Source: Bacillus sp. ISL-34
Lineage (GTDB): Bacteria; Bacillota; Bacilli; Bacillales; DSM-1321
Length of the DNA stretch: 64,000 bases
Assembly: GCF_018613325.1 (NCBI RefSeq)
Contig: NZ_JAGGQJ010000021.1
Location: forward strand, 115,960-179,959
Direction of reading: 5' to 3'
Each line of letters begins with the position of its first letter. Within the stretch, counting starts at the first letter, position 1. Positions 24,402 to 33,583 of the stretch are shown here, piece by piece. The notes under the pieces are model-generated. The model saw only the letters and a list, made by a program, of their open reading frames with translations, searched no databases and was not told where the DNA came from. Both the position numbers and the translations under genes were made by a program.

Positions 24402-24695
24402 TTACTTCGGTTCACTTTCATTGAATAAATCAACGCTAAACAGATTAAAAGAATCGTCGTCATTAATACGTTCCTGGTCATTTCCGGGTATATCAGGACT
24501 ATTTTCCCTGCGACGGCGATTTACTTCCCTTAATTCCGCTTCCAAAAATTCCGCTTGTTCGTGGGAAAGCTTGATCGTGATTTCATTATTTTGATCATCT
24601 GCAGCTTTCAAGAGGACATAACTATCCGCAGCATTACGTAAAGTGACATTGCTTACTGTTAAGTTCATGTTTGCGAGTTCATATCTTGCCTTCAT
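24402..24695 (-). CDS. Small hypothetical protein
   Basis: This 97-residue protein is preceded by GGAGGTTC, about 12 bases from the ATG. The first 65 residues look like a small alpha/beta domain ('LTVSNVTLRNAADSYVLLKA', 'ITIKLSHEQAEFLEAELREV'). The rest is acidic and probably disordered. No family is recognised. The 300 bp upstream (24700-25005) hold no convincing gene, only a hairpin and a short protein-like stretch at about 24845-24930 on the plus strand ('RVFNKGTGELSSLENPEV'). Confidence 0.55.
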   Translation of the reverse strand: MKARYELANMNLTVSNVTLRNAADSYVLLKAADDQNNEITIKLSHEQAEFLEAELREVNRRRRENSPDIPGNDQERINDDDSFNLFSVDLFNESEPK

Positions 24696-24971
24696 AAAGT
24701 AAAAAGAACCTCCATCGGAAAATACCGGTTAAAATAATATATATTAAATATACTCTACTTCAAGATATCTAAATATACAAATTCTTTGTTTGAAAAAGCC
24801 TGGATACCTAAAGAAATCTACCTCCTTAAAGTTCTTTCCAAGACAAGAAATGCGCCGCGTCTTTAATAAAGGTACAGGTGAATTATCTTCACTTGAAAAT
24901 CCAGAAGTTCTGGAAATAACGGACAATTGAATGATAATTCGTCCCTTTCTTAAATCTAAAACAGGATATCG

Positions 24972-24999
24972 GAACCCTTGACTCGTTAAAGGGTTCCAT
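24972..24999 (+). terminator. Terminator-like hairpin
   Basis: GGAACCCTT and AAGGGTTCC pair around GACTCGTTA; a T-rich run follows on the plus strand. It lies against the 3' end of the serine hydrolase gene (stop at 25006). Confidence 0.6.
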
Positions 25000-25005
25000 T
25001 TGTTT

Positions 25006-26016
25006 TTATAATTCATTCTCAATCGCGCAAGCAATATGGTATGGACCCGTGCTTTTATTTGAAGTAATGACGGTTTTCATTCGATTTGCCGGATATACCG
25101 CAGAATTGAAACTTATACCCGGGTCATACCCCATAAGATGATATTTGAAAATCGCCTCATCTTTTTTACGAATCCAAAGACCATATCCATAGTATTCCCC
25201 TTCATCTTCTGTAGCAATATGGGGTTCCAATAAAAGATTGGTATATTCTTGATTCAGTAGCTGATTGGAAAATAACCCTTCCCAAAACCTGAACATATCT
25301 GTTGTGGTAATATACGCCCCTCCATCCGCACCGCCTTTGATCGGAAGGGAATAAACATTCGTTCTCCAAGCTCCATTTTCTTCGTCTATGTACCCTAATG
25401 CAGTATTTTTAGGAAGCTGGTCCATGGAAAAATAACCGGAATTTTTCATTTCACAAGGCAGAAAGATGTTCTTGTCGATATATTCGGAAAATTCGAGCCC
25501 TGTTAGTTCCTCAATAATCAATCCTAATAAAATATAGCCTGCATTATTGTAATGGAATCTTTTCCCTGGTTCGAACATCATCCCTTCATCCTGAAACATT
25601 GGCAGGAAATCTTTTAATCTTTTTATATGGTACATCGGACACTTCTGCCAAAGCTCTTCAAAATCATCCATCACTTCTTCATCAAAGTAATCAGGAATGC
25701 CCGAAGTGTGTGTTAAGAGGTGGTGTATGGTTACATTATGATGAAAGTCCGAAAATACGATTGGAAGACAGTCTTTAAGCTTAGAATCAAACTTAAGTTT
25801 CCCTTTTTGTATTAACTGGCAAATGGCTATCGCGGTAAACAGTTTACAGCCGGAAGCAATTCCGAACCTTGTTTCGGTCGTATTCATGATTTCATCCGCT
25901 CGATTGGAATAGCCATGTGCTGAACTATGGATCAGATCATCTCCTGCTTTCACACCGATTACACCCGAGAATTCAATTTCCTTGCTCGTCTCTTCAATAA
26001 GCCTGGATAAATCCAT
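25006..26016 (-). CDS. Serine hydrolase, beta-lactamase/penicillin-binding-protein fold
   Basis: This 336-residue protein belongs to the class C beta-lactamase-like serine hydrolases. The nucleophile motif S-x-x-K is Ser55-Gly-Cys-Lys58 in 'FGIASGCKLFTAI'; most relatives have a hydrophobic residue and Thr/Ser here. A Y-x-N equivalent is in 'FHYNNAGYILLG', and the C-terminal 'KYHLMGYDPGIS' stands for the H-x-G third motif. 'HHLLTHTSGIPDY' is a family hallmark. No signal peptide is seen, so it is probably cytoplasmic or surface-attached in another way. AAGGGGAA precedes the ATG. Likely roles are esterase or D-aminopeptidase; the substrate is unknown. Confidence 0.87.
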   Translation of the reverse strand: MDLSRLIEETSKEIEFSGVIGVKAGDDLIHSSAHGYSNRADEIMNTTETRFGIASGCKLFTAIAICQLIQKGKLKFDSKLKDCLPIVFSDFHHNVTIHHLLTHTSGIPDYFDEEVMDDFEELWQKCPMYHIKRLKDFLPMFQDEGMMFEPGKRFHYNNAGYILLGLIIEELTGLEFSEYIDKNIFLPCEMKNSGYFSMDQLPKNTALGYIDEENGAWRTNVYSLPIKGGADGGAYITTTDMFRFWEGLFSNQLLNQEYTNLLLEPHIATEDEGEYYGYGLWIRKKDEAIFKYHLMGYDPGISFNSAVYPANRMKTVITSNKSTGPYHIACAIENEL

Positions 26017-26088
26017 ATTTAGTTTTTCCCCTTTTCTGGTAAAATTTTCATTACTGATGTATTGGCCAAGGTGCTCGTTTGGTCTTGC

Positions 26089-26119
26089 AAAAAAACCCGC
26101 ATCTTATGTGATGCGGGAT
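26089..26119 (-). terminator. Terminator of the NAD-salvage operon
   Basis: CCCGCATCAC and GATGCGGG pair; reading leftward a TTTTTTT tail follows. It lies 19 bp after nadE. Confidence 0.85.
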
Positions 26120-26137
26120 AACTTATCTCAGCTTCTT

Positions 26138-26974
26138 TTATTTCCACCAAGTATCATAAACATTAATGGCTTCATTGCGTTTATGTTCGGTTTTAGTATA
26201 CCATCCTTCGATGATTTCGGCAGCTTCCGTTCTGATTTCCTTGCCTTCAAGGTAATCATCGATTTCATCGTAGCTAACGCCTAAAGCCACTTCATCAGGA
26301 AGCAACGGTTTGTCATCTTCCAGGTCGGCCGTTGGTATTTTCGTATAAAGACGCTCAGGGGCACCGACGAACTTCAGGATTTCTTTTCCTTGCCTTTTAT
26401 TTAAGCGATATAATGGAAGGATATCCGCTGCACCATCACCATGTTTCGTAAAGAAACCTGTAATCGCTTCAGCGGCATGGTCCGTTCCAAGCACGATGCC
26501 TTTGTAAAGTCCGGCTAAATCATATTGTACCTTCATACGCTCACGTGCTTTGACATTTCCCCTTAAGAAATTCGATAGCTTTTCAGAAACTGCTTCTTCC
26601 ACAGCTTTTACTGATGCATCCACCGCGTCCTTGATGTTGACTGTAACCGTTTGGCTTGGCTTGATGAATTTTAAAGCCAGCTGCCTGTCATCTTCATCAG
26701 CCTGTACTCCATATGGCAAGCTTACGGCAACAAACTTATAGTCGCTGCCATTGGTTTCTTCATTCAATTCATTGACAGCGGTTTGGGCAATATACCCCGC
26801 CAGCGTTGAATCTTGACCTCCAGATATTCCAAGTACAAAGCTTTTCAGAAACGTATTTTTCTTCATATACCCTTTTAATAGATCAACACTTTTCCTGAAT
26901 TCGACTTCAGGATCGATCGTTGGTTGGACAAGTAATTTTTTTACGATTTCTTTTTGTAATGGACGCATTGGCAT
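26138..26974 (-). CDS. nadE: NH3-dependent NAD+ synthetase NadE
   Basis: This 278-residue enzyme converts nicotinate adenine dinucleotide to NAD+ using ATP and ammonia. The PP-loop '[13 protein letters not shown]' is near residue 49, with '[18 protein letters not shown]', '[20 protein letters not shown]' and '[15 protein letters not shown]' following, all signatures of the homodimeric bacterial NadE. There is no glutaminase domain. Length is right for the family. It is the last gene of an operon with pncB, pncA and a Nudix regulator, which together recycle nicotinamide to NAD+. A GGGG site precedes the ATG. Confidence 0.96.
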   Translation of the reverse strand: MPMRPLQKEIVKKLLVQPTIDPEVEFRKSVDLLKGYMKKNTFLKSFVLGISGGQDSTLAGYIAQTAVNELNEETNGSDYKFVAVSLPYGVQADEDDRQLALKFIKPSQTVTVNIKDAVDASVKAVEEAVSEKLSNFLRGNVKARERMKVQYDLAGLYKGIVLGTDHAAEAITGFFTKHGDGAADILPLYRLNKRQGKEILKFVGAPERLYTKIPTADLEDDKPLLPDEVALGVSYDEIDDYLEGKEIRTEAAEIIEGWYTKTEHKRNEAINVYDTWWK

Positions 26975-27002
26975 AGCCCCGCTTTCTAATAAAATAGATT
27001 GG

Positions 27003-28472
27003 TCATTTCGTTAGCATTCTTTCTACATTGGCTTTAACTTCATCTATATTCCTCATTTTATTATCCCAACAATCCTGGCTTAGATCTACCGGGTATTCTT
27101 CAGGATTAAGTGCACGCAGGTACTCCGGCCATAATACTTGGAGATTTTTTTGCGTGAAGGCCTTGATTTCATCTATGGTTGGCAATTCATAAATCAAACT
27201 TCCATCCTTGAAAATATCCACATGCAGATCAACCGCATCGAAATCCGTGACGAATTTACTTAGGAAGGTATGGACAGGATGAAACATTTTTAATTTTTCC
27301 TGTTCCTGCGGCTTCTCATATTCCATCGCCAAATAATCACCTTCAGCATGATGGTTCACTTTATTGATGATTCGATATACTCGTTTTAAGCCAGGTGTCG
27401 AAACCTTTTCAGGGTTAGAAGAAATTTTGATGGTATCTCTCATATTCCCATCTTCACCCTCTATTGAAACCATTTTATAAACGGCACCGAGCGCTGGCTG
27501 GTCATAAGCAGTGATCAATTTGGTTCCGATGCCCCAAATGTCAATTCTTGCTCCTTGTTGTTTCAGGTTGATGATCGTATATTCATCCAAGTCATTGGAA
27601 GCGACAATCTTCGCATCATGGAAGCCTGCAGCATCAAGCATACGTCGTGCTTCTTTTGATAAATAAGCTAAATCACCGCTGTCAAGACGGACGCCAATGA
27701 AGTTTATTTTATCGCCCAGCTCCTTGGCAACACGTATTGCATTCGGGATGCCAGAACGTAATGTATCATAGGTATCAACCAAGAATACACAGTCTTTATG
27801 GGAAACAGCGTATTTATGAAAAGCCGTATATTCATCTTTATAAGCTTGGATCATGGAGTGAGCATGCGTTCCTGAAACCGGAATTCCGAACAGTTTTCCA
27901 GCACGTACATTACTAGTGGAATCAAAGCCAGCAATATAGGCCGCTCTCGCTCCCCAAATTGCAGCATCCATTTCTTGCGCCCGTCTTGAGCCGAATTCAA
28001 GGGCAGATTCTTCACCGATGACCTGTTTGATGCGCGAAGCTTTTGTTGCCACGAGTGTGTGATAGTTCACAATGTTAAGCAGCGCTGTTTCTATGAGTTG
28101 AGCCTCACCAAGCGGTGCCTCCACCCGTAAAATCGGTTCATTGCCGAAGACGAGCTCTCCCTCTTTCATGCAGCGGATCTCTCCCGTGAAACGGATGTTC
28201 TGCAAATAATTCAAAAATTCTTCATCATAGTGCAGATCATTTTTTAAATAGTCGATATCACTTTCCGAGAAAGAAAAGTTTTGAAGGTAATGCACAATTT
28301 TTTCAAGTCCCGCAAAAATCGCATAGCCGCTGTTAAATGGAAGCTTTCTGAAAAATATCTCGAAAACTGCCTTCCGGTTATGTGTTTTATCCTGCCAATA
28401 AGTTTGGGCCATATTGATTTGGTAAAGGTCAGTGTGTAATGCGTAACTGTCGTCGTTGTACTTTTTTTCCAT
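27003..28472 (-). CDS. pncB: Nicotinate phosphoribosyltransferase PncB
   Basis: This 489-residue enzyme makes nicotinate mononucleotide from nicotinate and PRPP. I start it at ATG 28472, seven bases after GGGAGG; the longer open frame overlaps pncA. Visible family features are '[16 protein letters not shown]' at the N-terminus, '[20 protein letters not shown]', '[11 protein letters not shown]', '[15 protein letters not shown]' and 'DIWGIGTKL'. The conserved histidine in 'GTHAHS' is the one that is phosphorylated in the family. It lies between pncA and nadE in the operon. Confidence 0.95.
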   Translation of the reverse strand: MEKKYNDDSYALHTDLYQINMAQTYWQDKTHNRKAVFEIFFRKLPFNSGYAIFAGLEKIVHYLQNFSFSESDIDYLKNDLHYDEEFLNYLQNIRFTGEIRCMKEGELVFGNEPILRVEAPLGEAQLIETALLNIVNYHTLVATKASRIKQVIGEESALEFGSRRAQEMDAAIWGARAAYIAGFDSTSNVRAGKLFGIPVSGTHAHSMIQAYKDEYTAFHKYAVSHKDCVFLVDTYDTLRSGIPNAIRVAKELGDKINFIGVRLDSGDLAYLSKEARRMLDAAGFHDAKIVASNDLDEYTIINLKQQGARIDIWGIGTKLITAYDQPALGAVYKMVSIEGEDGNMRDTIKISSNPEKVSTPGLKRVYRIINKVNHHAEGDYLAMEYEKPQEQEKLKMFHPVHTFLSKFVTDFDAVDLHVDIFKDGSLIYELPTIDEIKAFTQKNLQVLWPEYLRALNPEEYPVDLSQDCWDNKMRNIDEVKANVERMLTK

Positions 28473-28533
28473 GGATAGTTCCTCCCAAAAGAAAAGCAAT
28501 TGCTTCCCTTCTATTCTGTCGTGTGAATGGATA

Positions 28534-29085
28534 TTATAGAATGGTTGCTCCAAGAGATCCTTTAAAATGTCCAAGCGCCCAATGGTGACCGGCATCATTG
28601 AACGAGGCCACTGCATTTTCATATACAAAGATTTTATAGCCTAGATTATAAGCGTCGATAGCCGTATGCAAAATACAGATATCTGTACACACCCCGACTA
28701 AATATACATCGGTAATGTGACGTTCCCGCAGGCGGATATCAAGGTCCGTTCCTGCAAAGGCCGAATAGCGTGTTTTATCTATATAATGAACATTCTTTTG
28801 ATTTTTATTTGTTTCATATTCCTCTTTTAACGCCCCGTATAGGTCTCTCCCCATTGTACCGCTAATATTATGCGGTGGAAACAAATTCGATTCGGGATGT
28901 AAGCGGTCTCCTTCTTCATGTAAATCAATCGCGAATACCGTGTATTCGCCTTGTTCGATAAAATCCTTGGTTATACTGACAAGAGCCTTCTCGATATTCT
29001 GGCCTGGCTTCCCGCAGGTCAATGAACCACCGTCTGCCACGAAGTCATACGTATAATCTATATTGATCAATGCCTTTTTCCCCAT
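28534..29085 (-). CDS. pncA: Nicotinamidase PncA (isochorismatase fold)
   Basis: This 183-residue hydrolase shows the cysteine-hydrolase triad: Asp10 ('LINIDYTYDF'), Lys104 ('IDKTRYSAF') and Cys137 ('GVCTDICILHTA'). The metal-site pattern 'FAIDLHEEGDRLHPES' is that of nicotinamidases. It deamidates nicotinamide to nicotinate, feeding PncB directly downstream. A GGGGG site precedes the ATG at 29085, 15 bp after the Nudix gene. Isochorismatase-like alternatives exist, but the operon decides the call. Confidence 0.93.
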   Translation of the reverse strand: MGKKALINIDYTYDFVADGGSLTCGKPGQNIEKALVSITKDFIEQGEYTVFAIDLHEEGDRLHPESNLFPPHNISGTMGRDLYGALKEEYETNKNQKNVHYIDKTRYSAFAGTDLDIRLRERHITDVYLVGVCTDICILHTAIDAYNLGYKIFVYENAVASFNDAGHHWALGHFKGSLGATIL

Positions 29086-29100
29086 ATCACGAATTCCCCC

Positions 29101-29865
29101 TTAATAGTATATAGAGTCCATGACAACCTCTGCATTAAATCGGTAAAGCTGTGAAGGCCGATATGAATTCCGTTTCGTTTTCTTCTGCATTCCCTTTTCA
29201 TCCAAGACTTTCTCCAAAAACGGGAGTTTCGGGGCTTTTGCATAAAAAAGTGAGTCTGCGCTGATTTTTGCATCATCTCTGGCTGTCAGCAAAACCCGTT
29301 GCAGTTCAGAAAGTGTAAATTCATCCGGCAGGAATTTTTGGGCTATCGTCGTTTGCACCATTTCTTTTTTCATTAAATTCATCGCATCGTTAATAATAGT
29401 ATAATGATCGAATGCTAGATCTAATTGTAAGGCTTCCTTAATCGTGAACAATTCAACCTCGGCTGCATCGTCATTGGCTTTTCTTTGATGAAGAAACTCT
29501 TCCTGGACAATTGCATAAAAAGCATTGGATATGATCCATCCCCTGGGGTCGCGTCCTGGCCGGTCATAAACCCCGAAATGCTTGACATGGAATCCAGCTA
29601 CGCCCGTTTCTTCTTTCAATTCCCTTTTGGCTGCTTCATAAGCAGTCTCGCTAGCATTGACAAAGCCTCCGGGTAAAGCCCATTTATCTCCTTCAACATT
29701 CGGGCTTCCTTCCTTATCTTTTGTGGCACGTTTGATTAATAATAGCTTCAAAAACATTTCAGGCGGGGCTTTCTCTGCCGTTTTCTTTGTAGTGATGGTA
29801 AAGATCGCAATATCTGCTGTGTATCCATCTGGTGTAATATATTTCTTTTTTTCCTGCTGAGCCAT
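29101..29865 (-). CDS. NrtR-like Nudix protein, probable regulator of NAD salvage
   Basis: A 254-residue protein starts at ATG 29865 (an in-frame GTG at 29877 is less likely). Residues about 60-130 are a Nudix domain with a complete Nudix box, 'GGFVNASETAYEAAKRELKE' followed by ETGV. The C-terminal 90 residues ('LPDEFTLSELQRVLLTARDD', 'KRNSYRPSQLYRFN') match the winged-helix tail of NrtR-type regulators, which sense ADP-ribose and repress NAD genes. It is the first gene of the Nudix-pncA-pncB-nadE operon, with a large palindrome in front. Since the Nudix box is intact it may also hydrolyse ADP-ribose. Regulator function is inferred. Confidence 0.82.
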   Translation of the reverse strand: MAQQEKKKYITPDGYTADIAIFTITTKKTAEKAPPEMFLKLLLIKRATKDKEGSPNVEGDKWALPGGFVNASETAYEAAKRELKEETGVAGFHVKHFGVYDRPGRDPRGWIISNAFYAIVQEEFLHQRKANDDAAEVELFTIKEALQLDLAFDHYTIINDAMNLMKKEMVQTTIAQKFLPDEFTLSELQRVLLTARDDAKISADSLFYAKAPKLPFLEKVLDEKGMQKKTKRNSYRPSQLYRFNAEVVMDSIYY

Positions 29866-29907
29866 GGCAACTCTCACTTTCTTTCACTAAGTATGGAATG
29901 AATTAAG

Positions 29908-29935
29908 TAATTAGTAAATCATTAATTACTAATTA
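29908..29935 (-). promoter_or_regulatory. Nested palindrome next to a -10 box: candidate NrtR operator
   Basis: TAATTAGTAA (29908-29917) and TTACTAATTA (29926-29935) are perfect inverted repeats around ATCATTAA. A second, overlapping pair, AGTAATTA / TAATTACT (29906-29913 and 29923-29930), is nested within it. Reading leftward, TATAAT overlaps its outer edge (29933-29938). A repressor here would block the operon promoter. Confidence 0.65.
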
Positions 29936-30022
29936 TAGTACTCTTCCTTGTGTGAATTAGCAACTCTAAATCAGAAAAATTTTCTAATTATTTAAATAAT
30001 CATATTTTCATACATGATAAAT

Positions 30023-30055
30023 AGCCCGGTCATGATGACCGGGCTTGTTTGTTGA
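30023..30055 (-). terminator. Terminator of the yng operon
   Basis: AGCCCGGTCAT and ATGACCGGGCT form a perfect stem directly after yngE (stop at 30061). Confidence 0.75.
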
Positions 30056-30060
30056 ATTCT

Positions 30061-31590
30061 TTAAACGGGATAGACCCCATGTTTACGATCGGTAAATGTC
30101 AATTGCTTACTGCTATACGCTTCAAACCGGGCGCTCAATTCATCACGCAGGTCATTTGGCTGGATGATGCCGTCAACAATCATCTCGGAGGCTAAACGAT
30201 AGATATCGATGTCTTCATTATACTCATTGCGCTTCTGTTCGATGAATTTGGTGCGCTCTTCTGGTTCCATTGCATTGATTTTATTGGCATAGACTGCATT
30301 GACCGCAGCTTCTGCCCCCATGACCGCAATCAATGCCGTCGGTAAGGCAAGAACGCAGTCCGGTTCAAAAGCGGGACCAGCCATTGCGTATAGTCCAGCA
30401 CCATAAGCCTTACGGACAATGACAGAAATCTTGGGAACAGTGGCTTCACTCATGGCGGAAATCATTTTCGCACCATGGCGGATGATCCCTGCCTGTTCGA
30501 CCTTCGTCCCAATCATGAACCCTGGAATATCCACCAGGAACAACAGCGGTATATGGAAAGCATCACATAAATTGATGAACTTGGCAGCCTTATCAGCTGA
30601 ATCATGGAACAGGACGCCGCCCTTGACACGCGGCTGGTTGGCTATGATCCCTATCGTTTGTCCATTTAGCCTTGCAAGCCCAGTAATTAATTCAGGTGCA
30701 AATAGCTTTTTGATTTCACAAAACGATTGCCTGTCTATAACCCTATCGATCAGGTCATACATATTGAAAGGTGCATTCTGATTTTTAGGAATCAGTTCTT
30801 CCAATGTTTTTTCGAAATCCGCAGGCAGCTCAGGTTTTACGCTTTTAGGCCTTTCTTGATAATTTCCTGGAAAATAGCTTAAGTATCTGCGCGCAAACGC
30901 GATCGATTCTTCTTCCGACTTGACAAGCACATCCCCGCATCCTGAAACAGAACAATGCATTTTCGCCCCGCCCATTTCCTCTTCGCTCACCTTTTCGCCA
31001 ATGACCATTTCTGCCATTCTCGGTGAACCTAAATACATGGATGCATTGCCATCAACCATCACGACAATATCACAAAAAGCTGGGATATATGCCCCCCCTG
31101 CGGCAGACGGACCGAACAATAGACAAATCTGAGGGACTTTTCCTGATAACTTCACTTGGTTGTAAAAAATGCGTCCCGCTCCGCGGCGTCCTGGAAACAT
31201 TTCTACTTGATCCGTAATTCGTGCCCCCGCAGAATCGACTAAATAAAGAAGGGGAAGCTGTAACTTTTCAGCTGTTTCCTGAATGCGAATGATTTTCTCG
31301 ACGGTCTTAGCTCCCCAGGAACCAGCTTTTACAGTCGAATCATTGGCCATGACACAAACTCTCTGACCATTGATTTTCCCGATGCCTGTAACCACACCAT
31401 CGGCAGGCAGACCAACACTCGCACAATTAGCAAAGAAAGCGTCCTCTATTTCAACCCCTTCATCGAAAAGCAGCTCTAGCCGTTCACGTACGAAAAGCTT
31501 TCCTTTTTCAGCGTTTTTTTGATGATATTTTTCTAAACCGCCTTTTTTAATCGTTTCAACCGTTTCTGTTAGTTTATCCGTCGTTACCAT
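30061..31590 (-). CDS. yngE: YngE: acyl-CoA carboxylase carboxyltransferase subunit (methylcrotonyl-CoA type)
   Basis: This 509-residue protein starts at ATG 31590 after GAAGGAGGA; a longer frame to 31617 includes that site. It has the two-lobed carboxyltransferase layout: 'DSAGARITDQVEMFPGRRGA' and 'LLFGPSAAGGAYIPAFCDIV' in the first crotonase-like lobe, 'FLVDIPGFMIGTKVEQAGII' and 'AYGAGLYAMAGPAFEPD' in the second. It moves the carboxyl group from biotin to an acyl-CoA. The operon supplies biotin carboxylase (YngHA), carrier (YngHB), an enoyl-CoA hydratase and an HMG-CoA lyase. That fits 3-methylcrotonyl-CoA in leucine breakdown better than propionyl-CoA. Confidence 0.92.
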   Translation of the reverse strand: MVTTDKLTETVETIKKGGLEKYHQKNAEKGKLFVRERLELLFDEGVEIEDAFFANCASVGLPADGVVTGIGKINGQRVCVMANDSTVKAGSWGAKTVEKIIRIQETAEKLQLPLLYLVDSAGARITDQVEMFPGRRGAGRIFYNQVKLSGKVPQICLLFGPSAAGGAYIPAFCDIVVMVDGNASMYLGSPRMAEMVIGEKVSEEEMGGAKMHCSVSGCGDVLVKSEEESIAFARRYLSYFPGNYQERPKSVKPELPADFEKTLEELIPKNQNAPFNMYDLIDRVIDRQSFCEIKKLFAPELITGLARLNGQTIGIIANQPRVKGGVLFHDSADKAAKFINLCDAFHIPLLFLVDIPGFMIGTKVEQAGIIRHGAKMISAMSEATVPKISVIVRKAYGAGLYAMAGPAFEPDCVLALPTALIAVMGAEAAVNAVYANKINAMEPEERTKFIEQKRNEYNEDIDIYRLASEMIVDGIIQPNDLRDELSARFEAYSSKQLTFTDRKHGVYPV

Positions 31591-31613
31591 CCCTGTTCCT
31601 CCTTCAAATGCAA

Positions 31614-32396
31614 TCATTGGCCCTTAAATACCGGTTTGCGCTTTTCCTTGAATGCTGACAGACCCTCCAGTCGGTCACGGGTTTTTAATGTTGTCTGATA
31701 GCAGTCTTTTTCAATTTGCAATCCAGTTTTCAAGTCAGTCTCAGCCCCTTTATTGATTGCCGCTTTTGCAGCCCTGAGTGCTAATGGGGCATTGACCGCA
31801 ATTTCCCCAGCCAATTTTTTCGCTTCCTCAAGTAAATGTTGGGGTGAATATACATGACTGATGATTTTCAAGGCATGTGCCGTTTTTGCATCCAGTCTCC
31901 TTGCCGTATAAATCAGTTCTTTCGCTGTCGGCATTCCGACTATCCGCGGCAGTCGCTGTGTACCCCCGGCGCCTGGGATGATGCCTAACGACGTTTCTGT
32001 CAGTCCCACCTTTGCCGTTTCCGATGCGATGCGTATGTCACAAGCAAGTGCCAACTCCAGCCCTCCGCCAAAAGCCGAACCGTTAATCGCTGCGATGACT
32101 GGAACTGGAAGGTTTTCTACAGCGGTAATCGTGTCTCCAATCAACTTGACTGTCTCCCTGACTTTATCATCATTCATACCTGCTCGTTCCTTAAGATCCG
32201 CACCTGCACAAAACGCTTTTTCACCTGCTCCGGTTATAATGACTGTTCGTAAATTGGAGTCAATTTTCAATTCCTCCAGCCCTTCGACTAAGCAATGAAG
32301 CAATTCTGTGGATAAAGCATTAGCAGCATCCGGCCGATTCAAAGTCACGAGGGCAATTCCCTGTTCCTCAATTCTTATTTCAACTAATGAAGTCAT
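31614..32396 (-). CDS. yngF: YngF: enoyl-CoA hydratase (probable methylglutaconyl-CoA hydratase)
   Basis: This 260-residue crotonase-fold enzyme has the oxyanion segments 'FCAGADLKERAGM' and 'AAINGSAFGGGLELALACDI', and the catalytic glutamate region 'GLTETSLGIIPGAGGTQRLP'. Both crotonase glutamates appear present. In the leucine pathway it would hydrate 3-methylglutaconyl-CoA to HMG-CoA, the substrate of the lyase encoded just upstream. GAGGTGA precedes the ATG. Its stop lies 24 bp upstream of the yngE start. Confidence 0.92.
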   Translation of the reverse strand: MTSLVEIRIEEQGIALVTLNRPDAANALSTELLHCLVEGLEELKIDSNLRTVIITGAGEKAFCAGADLKERAGMNDDKVRETVKLIGDTITAVENLPVPVIAAINGSAFGGGLELALACDIRIASETAKVGLTETSLGIIPGAGGTQRLPRIVGMPTAKELIYTARRLDAKTAHALKIISHVYSPQHLLEEAKKLAGEIAVNAPLALRAAKAAINKGAETDLKTGLQIEKDCYQTTLKTRDRLEGLSAFKEKRKPVFKGQ

Positions 32397-32406
32397 AAAT
32401 TCACCT

Positions 32407-33315
32407 CTATTTCTCGTATTGTGCGTTATAAACAGCCATCTGATGGCTAGGCAATGGTTTTTCCAAAAAGCTTTGCATCGTGGCCGCAGCCTTCATTAGT
32501 TTTTCTGGATTGATTCCCGTCTGAATTCCCATTTTATGTAGCATATGAACCAGGTCATCCGTTGCAACATTTCCGCTCGCACCTGGTGCATAAGGGCATC
32601 CTCCTAAACCTCCGAGCGAAGAGTCGAAAGTGTCCACACCGTAATTCAGTGATTCAAGAATATTTGCGAGTGCCATTCCCCTTGTATCATGAAAATGGAG
32701 GGCAATCCGGCTTATATCATATCTTTTTACAGCCTGTTCAAGGAACAGTGCAACCTGCCTTGGAGAAGCGACCCCAATGGTATCACCCAATGAGACTTCA
32801 TTGATTCCATATTCAAAAAGTTGATCACAAACACGGAAAACCTGTTCGGTCGAAACCTCCCCTTCATAAGGACAGCCGAAAACGGTTGAAATATAGCCCC
32901 TAACCGTTTTCCCGCTCTTTGCTGCAGTCCCGATGACATCCTTCATTATTGGAAAGGTATCGGAAATCGACTTATTGATATTTTTAAGATTATGCGTTTC
33001 ACTGGATGACATGAACACGGAAATTTCATCGATATTGGCTTCAAGTGCCGACTCCAGTCCCCTTTGATTGGGTACAAGGGCCGCATAAGTGATACCGGGA
33101 TTGCGCTTTATTCCCTTAGCCACAAGGGCGGCATCACTCAATTGGGGAATCCACTTTGGATGGACGAAAGAAGTCACTTCTATATAAGATAATCCTGTAT
33201 CAGAGAGCTGATCGATCCAATCCATTTTGCTTTGCGCAGGTATCATGACCTTTTCGTTTTGCAGCCCGTCACGCGGACCCACTTCCTTAATTGTCACTTT
33301 TTCAGGCCAATTCAT
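32407..33315 (-). CDS. yngG: YngG: hydroxymethylglutaryl-CoA lyase
   Basis: This 302-residue TIM-barrel enzyme has 'VGPRDGLQNEKVMIPAQSK' at the N-terminus, 'RGYISTVFGCPYEGEVS', 'LGDTIGVASPRQV', 'LHFHDTRGMALANIL' and the catalytic cysteine loop 'SLGGLGGCPYAPGASGNVAT'. These are the signature motifs of HMG-CoA lyase, which cleaves HMG-CoA to acetyl-CoA and acetoacetate. GGAGGGG precedes the ATG. It sits in the operon between the biotin carrier and the hydratase. Confidence 0.95.
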   Translation of the reverse strand: MNWPEKVTIKEVGPRDGLQNEKVMIPAQSKMDWIDQLSDTGLSYIEVTSFVHPKWIPQLSDAALVAKGIKRNPGITYAALVPNQRGLESALEANIDEISVFMSSSETHNLKNINKSISDTFPIMKDVIGTAAKSGKTVRGYISTVFGCPYEGEVSTEQVFRVCDQLFEYGINEVSLGDTIGVASPRQVALFLEQAVKRYDISRIALHFHDTRGMALANILESLNYGVDTFDSSLGGLGGCPYAPGASGNVATDDLVHMLHKMGIQTGINPEKLMKAAATMQSFLEKPLPSHQMAVYNAQYEK

Positions 33316-33332
33316 CTTACCCCTCCGTCCCT

Positions 33333-33545
33333 TTATTCAATGACGGCCAAAACGTCGCCCTCATTCACGAAATCCCCCTCATTCACTTTAAGTTCTTTAA
33401 TGATGCCGGCTTCCTCAGCTGCAATGGGGATTTCCATTTTCATCGACTCCAAGATAATGATATCCTGTCCGTCGGTTACACTTTGCCCCTCGTTCGCTAC
33501 GATTTTCCAAACGCTTCCTGCCATGCTTGCCTTTAATTCTGCCAT
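33333..33545 (-). CDS. yngHB: YngHB: biotin carboxyl carrier protein
   Basis: This 70-residue protein is a complete biotinyl domain. The biotinylation motif 'ESMKMEIPI' places the acceptor at Lys36, and the glycines of the hammerhead ('GQSVTDGQDI', 'VNEGDFVNEGDVL') are in place. It carries carboxybiotin between YngHA and YngE. AGGAGG lies before the ATG, and the gene is 17 bp upstream of yngG. Confidence 0.95.
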   Translation of the reverse strand: MAELKASMAGSVWKIVANEGQSVTDGQDIIILESMKMEIPIAAEEAGIIKELKVNEGDFVNEGDVLAVIE

Positions 33546-33583
33546 CTTACATTCCTCCTGATCATTATGTTTTAAAATATACG

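Noticed and set aside
24744..25034. 96-codon minus-strand frame overlapping the serine hydrolase 3' end
   Set aside because: It has no ribosome binding site, overlaps a well-supported gene, crosses a terminator hairpin, and has no recognisable protein pattern.
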